A DNA stretch of 64,000 bases from Bordetella sp. BOR01 (GTDB lineage Bacteria; Pseudomonadota; Gammaproteobacteria; Burkholderiales; Burkholderiaceae_B). Positions 59,627-64,000 of the stretch are shown in pieces; positions within the stretch are counted from its first letter, which is position 1, and every line of letters begins with the position of its first letter. The position numbers and the translations under genes are program-made. The notes beneath the pieces are model-generated. The model saw only the letters and a list, made by a program, of their open reading frames with translations. It searched no databases and had not been told where the DNA came from. The stretch lies in assembly GCF_019218885.1 (NCBI RefSeq), contig NZ_JAHUWT010000005.1, forward strand, positions 248,001-312,000. The letters run 5' to 3'.

Positions 59627-60625
59627 TCAGTTCTGCTGCAGGTGGGCGTCGCGCACGACCTGGCTCCAGCGCTTTTCTTCGGCATCGACGTAGCGCGCAA
59701 GTTGGTCGGGCTGGCCCACGTCGACCATCAGGCCCTCGTCGGCCACCCGCTGCTGGAAAGCGGGCGATTGCACGGCCTTGGCCACCGATGCGTTCAGGCG
59801 CTGCACGACCGCGTCCGGGGTATTGGCCGGCGCATACAGGCCGTACCAGCTTTCTGCCTGGTAGCCCGGCACGCCGGCTTCGGCCACGGTGGGCAGATCG
59901 GGAAAGGCCGGCGAGCGCGTGGCCGACGTTACCGCCAGGGCGCGCAGCGTGCCGTTCTTGATGTGCGACGCAACACTGGCCACGGTGGTGAACATCAGGT
60001 CGATCTGGCCGCCGATCAGGTCGTTCAGTGCCGGCGCGCTGCCTTTGTAGGGCACATGCACCAGGTCGACCTTGGCCAGGGACTTGAACAGTTCGCCCGC
60101 CAGATGCGCCGAGGTGCCGTTGCCGAACGAGCCATAGTTCAGCTTGCCCGGATTGGCGCGCGCGTAGTCCAGCAGTTGCTGGACGTTCTTGAAAGGCGTC
60201 TTGGGGTTGACCACCAGCACATTGGGCGAATGCGCCACCAGGGCTACCGGGGCGAACGCGCGCTTGGTGTCGAACGGCAGGTCTTTGTGCAGCGACGGGT
60301 TCACGGCATGCGCGAAGGTGGCCATGACCAGGGTGTAGCCGTCGGGCTCGCTGCGGGCCACGAACTGCGTGCCGATGACGGTGCCGGCACCCGGGCGGTT
60401 CTCGACGATGACGGTCTGGCCCAGGTCTTTGCCCATGCCTTCGGCCAGCGTGCGTGCAATGTTGTCAGTGCCGCCGCCGGGGGCAAAGGGCACGACCAGC
60501 GTCACCGGCCGTTCGGGGAAAGCGGCGTGGGCGGGCGCGGCCCCCATGGCCAGCGCGGCGGCCAGCCCCAGCGTCAACAGGCTGCGTGCGGCGCGGGCAT
60601 GCGCCAGGATAGATGAAGCGGACAT
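59627..60625 (-). CDS. Bug/TctC-type tripartite tricarboxylate receptor
   Basis: 332 aa. The ATG at 60625 opens a Sec signal peptide (LLTLGLAAALAMGAAPAHA); earlier frame codons lack signal character. AFPERPVTLVVPFAPGG and PDGYTLVMA follow. It is the first gene of the Bug-crotonase-synthetase operon, 114 bp downstream of a LysR gene on the same strand, which may regulate it. Confidence 0.93.
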   Translation of the reverse strand: MSASSILAHARAARSLLTLGLAAALAMGAAPAHAAFPERPVTLVVPFAPGGGTDNIARTLAEGMGKDLGQTVIVENRPGAGTVIGTQFVARSEPDGYTLVMATFAHAVNPSLHKDLPFDTKRAFAPVALVAHSPNVLVVNPKTPFKNVQQLLDYARANPGKLNYGSFGNGTSAHLAGELFKSLAKVDLVHVPYKGSAPALNDLIGGQIDLMFTTVASVASHIKNGTLRALAVTSATRSPAFPDLPTVAEAGVPGYQAESWYGLYAPANTPDAVVQRLNASVAKAVQSPAFQQRVADEGLMVDVGQPDQLARYVDAEEKRWSQVVRDAHLQQN

Positions 60626-60733
60626 GATGGCTGTCTCCGGTTTTCTCGTTGGGTTCCATCTCAAAGGTGGAACTGCAGCGAAATTGTGGGACAGCGGGGC
60701 CAGGACGGACAATCAACAATTTATCCACCCTAG

Positions 60734-60750
60734 CCCAACTTATTGTTGGG
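60734..60750. repeat. Short inverted repeat CCCAAC/GTTGGG
   Basis: Six-base arms around TTATT overlap the last codons and stop of the LysR gene, about 110 bp upstream of the Bug gene. It could be a weak hairpin or a LysR-type binding site; neither is certain. Confidence 0.35.
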
Positions 60751-61648
60751 CATCGACCGTCGGGTGGGACAAAATGTCCAGCAGCCACGCGCGGAAGATG
60801 CGCAAGGCCGGCGATTCGGGACGGCCCTTGGGGCGCACCAGGTAATAGCCGTCCTGCAGGGTGTGAGTCAGCGCGAAAGGCGCCACCAGGGCGCCCGATG
60901 CCAGGTAGCGTCCCACCAGCGCGCGGATGCCGATGGCACAGCCCACGCCCTGGATGGCAGCCTCGTAGGCCATGGCGGAGTTCTCGAACTTCAGCACTCG
61001 CAAGCCCACGGTATCGTCATGCCCGGCCGCATACAGCCAGGCGGCCCAGTCGTCGGGCCGGGCCAGCGAATGCAGCAGGGTGATGCGGCGCAGGTCGCCG
61101 GCACGGCGCAGGCCACCCGCCGATTTCAGCAGGCGCGGGCTGATCACCGGCAGCAATTCGATGGGTGCCAGGAAGTCGCTTTCATAATCGGGCCAGCGGC
61201 CGGCGCCCGAACGAATGGCGGCATCCAGGTCTTGGTGGTCGAAGTCCACGGCCTGGGTCGAAGCCGACAGGCGCACCTCGATACCGGGGTATTTTTCATG
61301 AAAGTGCGACAACAGCGGGATCAGGCCATGCTGCGCGAAGGTGGTGTAGGCCTGGATGGCCAGCACGTCGGGGCGATTGCGCCGGCTGACCAGCGCGGCG
61401 GCATGCGATATTTCATCGAAGGCGCGGCCCACCGACGGATATAGCCGCGCGCCCGCGTCGGTCAGCTGGATAGAGCGTGGCCCGCGCGCGAACAGTTCGA
61501 CGCCCAGGTAGTCTTCCAGCACGCGGACCTGGCGGCTGATCGCAACCTGCGTGACACTGAGTTCTTCGGCGGCCAGCGTAAAGCTGAGCAGCCGCGCAGA
61601 AGCCTCGAAGGCTCGCAGCGGATTCAGGGGGACGGGGACGCGTTTCAT
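60740..61648 (-). CDS. LysR-family regulator, GcvA-like
   Basis: 302 aa. The N-terminus VPLNPLRAFEASARLLSFTL and the recognition helix VTQVAISRQVRVLEDYLGV match the GcvA-like subgroup. The effector domain follows to the C-terminus. It lies upstream of, and in the same direction as, the Bug-crotonase-synthetase operon, its most likely target. The FadD-like gene upstream is 72 bp away on the same strand. Confidence 0.92.
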   Translation of the reverse strand: MKRVPVPLNPLRAFEASARLLSFTLAAEELSVTQVAISRQVRVLEDYLGVELFARGPRSIQLTDAGARLYPSVGRAFDEISHAAALVSRRNRPDVLAIQAYTTFAQHGLIPLLSHFHEKYPGIEVRLSASTQAVDFDHQDLDAAIRSGAGRWPDYESDFLAPIELLPVISPRLLKSAGGLRRAGDLRRITLLHSLARPDDWAAWLYAAGHDDTVGLRVLKFENSAMAYEAAIQGVGCAIGIRALVGRYLASGALVAPFALTHTLQDGYYLVRPKGRPESPALRIFRAWLLDILSHPTVDAQQ

Positions 61649-61720
61649 CTGCGAGACAGCGAGGGGGGAATAAGCATATTAAGCCGCGAAGGTGCATCCT
61701 AGCCAGGACCCTTGCGCGCC

Positions 61721-63388
61721 TCAGGATGCCGGCGGGGTTCTGAGTTCGCGGCGCAGGATCTTGCCGACCGGCGTACGGGGCAGGTCTTCCCGGAATTCCA
61801 CGTGGCGGGGCACTTTGTATCCGGTCAGGTGCTGGCGGCAATGGGCGATCAGGGTCTGGGCATCCAGGGTGGGGTCGCGGCGTATGACGAACAGCTTCAC
61901 GGCTTCGCCGGACCGCTCGTCGGGTACGCCTATCGCCGCCACCTCGCGCACCCCCGGGTGCAGGGCGGCGGCATCTTCGACTTCGTTGGGGTAGACGTTG
62001 AAGCCGGACACCAGGATCAGGTCTTTCTTGCGGTCTACCAGGAACACATAGCCGCGTTCGTCCACGTAGCCCATGTCGCCGGTGCGCAGGAAGCCGTCGG
62101 GGTGGAACACCAGCGCCGTTTCATCGGGCCGGTTCCAGTAGCCCGACATCACTTGCGGGCCGCGTACACAAAGTTCGCCTGTTTCGCCCAGGGGCAGCTC
62201 GCGGCCGTCATCGTCGCGTACCGATAGATCGGTCGATGGCACGGGCAGGCCGATCGACCCGGTGAACGTCTCGACATCCAGGGGATTGATGGTGACCGCC
62301 GGCGCGGTTTCGGTCAGCCCGTAGGCCTGCGCCAGCGCTATGCCGGTGACCTCGCGCCAGCGCTGCGCGACGGCACGCTGCACTGCCATGCCGCCGCCCA
62401 TGGTCAGGCGCAGCCGGGAAAAATCCAGCTTGGCGAAGTCGGGATGGTTGAGCAGGGCGCAGAACAGCGTATTCACGCCCGTGATGGCGCTGAAGGGTGT
62501 CTTGCGCATGGCCTTGATGAAGGCAGGCAGGTCGCGTGGATCGAGAATCAGCAGGTTGCGCGCGCCCAGCTTCAGGAAGGTCAGGCAATTGGCGGTCAGG
62601 GCGAACACATGATAAAGCGGCAGCGCGGTGACCACGCATTCTTCGCCTTCGCGCACCAGCCCGCGCACCCAGGCGTGCGCCTGGCACAGGTTGGCGAGCA
62701 TGTTGCCGTGCGTCAGCACCGCGGCCTTGGCAACGCCGGTGGTGCCACCGGTGTACTGCAGGAAGGCCGGGTCGGCGCGCGTCAGCGCGGGCGCCTGCAG
62801 CGGCATGCCATGGCCCGTATCCAGTGCATGGCGCAGGCGCACCGAGCCGGGCAGCGACCAGGCCGGCACCTTGCGCTTCACATGGCGTACCGCGAAATCG
62901 ATGGCACGCCCTTTCAGCGGCCCCAGCAGTTCGCCCACCGAGGTGGCCACGATATGCCGCAGCGCCGTGCGCGGCAGGGCCCGCTGCAGGGTATGGGCGA
63001 AGTTCTCGGCGATGACGATGGCCTGCGCACCCGAATCGGCCAACTGGTGGGCCAGTTCGTGCGCGGTGTAGAGCGGATTGCAGCTGACCACCGCGCAGCC
63101 GGCGCGCAAGGCGCCGAACAGGCACACCGGGTACTGCAGCAAGTTGGGCAGCATCAGCGCGACCCTGTCGCCTTGCCGCAGGCCGCGCGATTGCAGCCAG
63201 GCCGCGAAGTCGCGCGACAGGCGGTCCAATTGCGCATAGGTGATGGTGGTGCCCAGGCTGGTGTAGGCCGGCCGGTCGGCGAAGCGCCGGCAACTATCGT
63301 CAAGGACATCCAGCAGCGAGCTGTAGGGCGAAATATCGATGTCGGCCGGGATGCCGGGGGGATAGCTGTCGAGCCAGATGCGTTCCAT
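61721..63388 (-). CDS. Long-chain fatty-acid-CoA ligase (FadD-like)
   Basis: 555 aa AMP-forming ligase. The ATP loop starts at Y212 (YTGGTTGVAKAAVLTHG), QAYGLTETAPAV and VDRKKDLILVSGFNVYPNE are present, and the C-terminal catalytic lysine is in RTPVGKILRRELR. I chose the ATG at 63388, where FadD similarity begins (MERIWLDSYPPGIP). It is 22 bp downstream of a thioesterase-like gene and possibly part of a beta-oxidation operon reaching beyond the window. Confidence 0.93.
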   Translation of the reverse strand: MERIWLDSYPPGIPADIDISPYSSLLDVLDDSCRRFADRPAYTSLGTTITYAQLDRLSRDFAAWLQSRGLRQGDRVALMLPNLLQYPVCLFGALRAGCAVVSCNPLYTAHELAHQLADSGAQAIVIAENFAHTLQRALPRTALRHIVATSVGELLGPLKGRAIDFAVRHVKRKVPAWSLPGSVRLRHALDTGHGMPLQAPALTRADPAFLQYTGGTTGVAKAAVLTHGNMLANLCQAHAWVRGLVREGEECVVTALPLYHVFALTANCLTFLKLGARNLLILDPRDLPAFIKAMRKTPFSAITGVNTLFCALLNHPDFAKLDFSRLRLTMGGGMAVQRAVAQRWREVTGIALAQAYGLTETAPAVTINPLDVETFTGSIGLPVPSTDLSVRDDDGRELPLGETGELCVRGPQVMSGYWNRPDETALVFHPDGFLRTGDMGYVDERGYVFLVDRKKDLILVSGFNVYPNEVEDAAALHPGVREVAAIGVPDERSGEAVKLFVIRRDPTLDAQTLIAHCRQHLTGYKVPRHVEFREDLPRTPVGKILRRELRTPPAS

Positions 63389-63410
63389 ATCGTCGTCCAC
63401 GCTGGCCCGT

Positions 63411-63962
63411 TCAGGCGTCGGGCGTTGCGCCGCCATCTGCACGGGCATCGTCCGGCACGCTGCCGCGGGCCTTGGTTTTGTAGAACTGCTTGTCGGCGAT
63501 ATACACCGTGCGCTCGACCACGGCGTACACCACGCCATTGTCGTCCTTGAGTTCCACCACATACACCCGGATGGTTTCATGCTGGCGCGCCAGCTCGGCC
63601 CGGATGGCCGCGATATCGGCGCGGTCGATGCGGAAGTCGGCGTACAGCGTTCCGTAGGCCGGCTTGCGGTAGCGGATGGTGGCCGCCTTGTCCCACACGA
63701 TGGTATCGGCCCCCAAGGCCGACATCAACAGGGTGGGGTGGGCGCCATCGGTAACGGCAAACAGCGATCCGCCGTACATCGACCCGACGATGTTGCGCGT
63801 GCGCCTGACTAGCGGCAACCGGATGCGCAGGTGCAGGAAGTCGGGCGACAGGTGCGTGACCCGCCCGCCGGTGGCCCGGAAGGCGGGGTGCAGGTTGAAA
63901 CCCATCCTCATCAACCGGGCCCGCCACGCCGGCGGCAGGTTCTTGAACCAGTACGGCTTCAC
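63411..63962 (-). CDS. DUF4442-family thioesterase-like protein
   Basis: 183 aa predicted hotdog-fold protein. PYWFKNLPPAWRARLMRMGF, NIVGSMYGGSLFAVTDGAHP and WDKAATIRYRKPAYGTLYAD are typical of DUF4442 proteins, which are thought to be acyl-CoA thioesterases. The GSLFAVTDGAHP segment is the probable active-site helix. It lies just upstream of the FadD-like gene, so balancing acyl-CoA formation and hydrolysis is plausible. The last 20 residues are low complexity. Confidence 0.85.
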   Translation of the reverse strand: MKPYWFKNLPPAWRARLMRMGFNLHPAFRATGGRVTHLSPDFLHLRIRLPLVRRTRNIVGSMYGGSLFAVTDGAHPTLLMSALGADTIVWDKAATIRYRKPAYGTLYADFRIDRADIAAIRAELARQHETIRVYVVELKDDNGVVYAVVERTVYIADKQFYKTKARGSVPDDARADGGATPDA

Positions 63963-63972
63963 GGCGCGGGCG

Positions 63973-64000
63973 CTACAGCGCCTCGAAGATGCCGGCCGCG
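63973..64000 (-). CDS. C-terminal end of a gene running off the right edge
   Basis: On the minus strand the last codons read AAGIFEAL and then TAG, ten bases before the DUF4442 start codon. A terminal GIFEAL is seen in some thiolase-like or fatty-acid oxidation proteins, which would fit a beta-oxidation operon, but eight residues cannot establish a family. Confidence 0.4.

Noticed and set aside
60734-60750. CCCAAC/GTTGGG repeat as a transcription terminator of the LysR gene
   Set aside because: Arms of six bases and no U-tract; kept only as a low-confidence repeat.
1-64000. CRISPR arrays, insertion sequences or prophage genes
   Set aside because: No regularly spaced repeats, transposases, integrases or phage structural genes were seen.

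Overview
The window is GC-rich DNA from a betaproteobacterium, most likely the Alcaligenaceae (Bordetella/Achromobacter group). The main evidence is ten separate genes for Bug/TctC-type periplasmic receptors, a family massively expanded in Bordetella, scattered among small catabolic operons. I support 61 complete protein genes, one gene tail at the right edge and one tRNA gene. I saw no insertion sequence, prophage, CRISPR array, rRNA gene or clear pseudogene.

Layout. 45-14482: LysR gene, amidohydrolase and Bug receptor; then an operon of aldehyde dehydrogenase, ThDP decarboxylase, Bug, SMP-30 lactonase and FMN 2-hydroxyacid dehydrogenase; a GntR/UTRA regulator; and an operon of cupin, Bug, amidohydrolase and Bug. 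14549-19466: acyl-CoA dehydrogenase with two CaiB-type CoA-transferases, divergent from an acetyl-CoA hydrolase/transferase-family protein. A 12-bp palindrome (core GTACGTAC) recurs six times in the three control regions of these operons, next to the gntR gene, so 2.3-19.5 kb looks like one regulon. 19463-23254: alcohol dehydrogenase with LysR, DUF1428 with MarR, and two small membrane/exported proteins. 23387-33763: CoA-thioester cluster (two CaiB, two crotonases, acyl-CoA ligase, HMG-CoA-lyase-like protein, two Bugs, nitronate monooxygenase) around a MarR gene, with GTTGAT-type boxes in its three control regions.

33911-37793: ArsR with Old Yellow Enzyme, AraC (NimR-like) with an MFS exporter, and tRNA-Arg(ACG). 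38162-46906: Bug, MmgE/PrpD, 2-hydroxyacid dehydrogenase; OsmC and GntR; and ALDH, PhyH dioxygenase, MHS transporter. 47205-50389: GntR, carboxymuconolactone-decarboxylase-like protein, amidohydrolase, Bug. 50507-53292: hemolysin-III-like membrane protein and a TonB siderophore receptor with a Fur-like box. 53451-60625: MarR, Bug, sulfatase, then ADP-forming acyl-CoA synthetase, crotonase, Bug. 60740-64000: LysR, FadD-like ligase, DUF4442 thioesterase-like protein, and the tail of a further gene.

The recurring unit is a local regulator, one solute receptor without its TctA/TctB membrane partners, and a short set of enzymes that hydrolyse, oxidise or CoA-activate a carboxylate. The most interesting candidate system is the GntR regulon, whose enzymes can be ordered into a lactone to hydroxyacid to oxoacid to aldehyde to acid to acyl-CoA to enoyl-CoA route. 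Its substrate cannot be read from the sequence.
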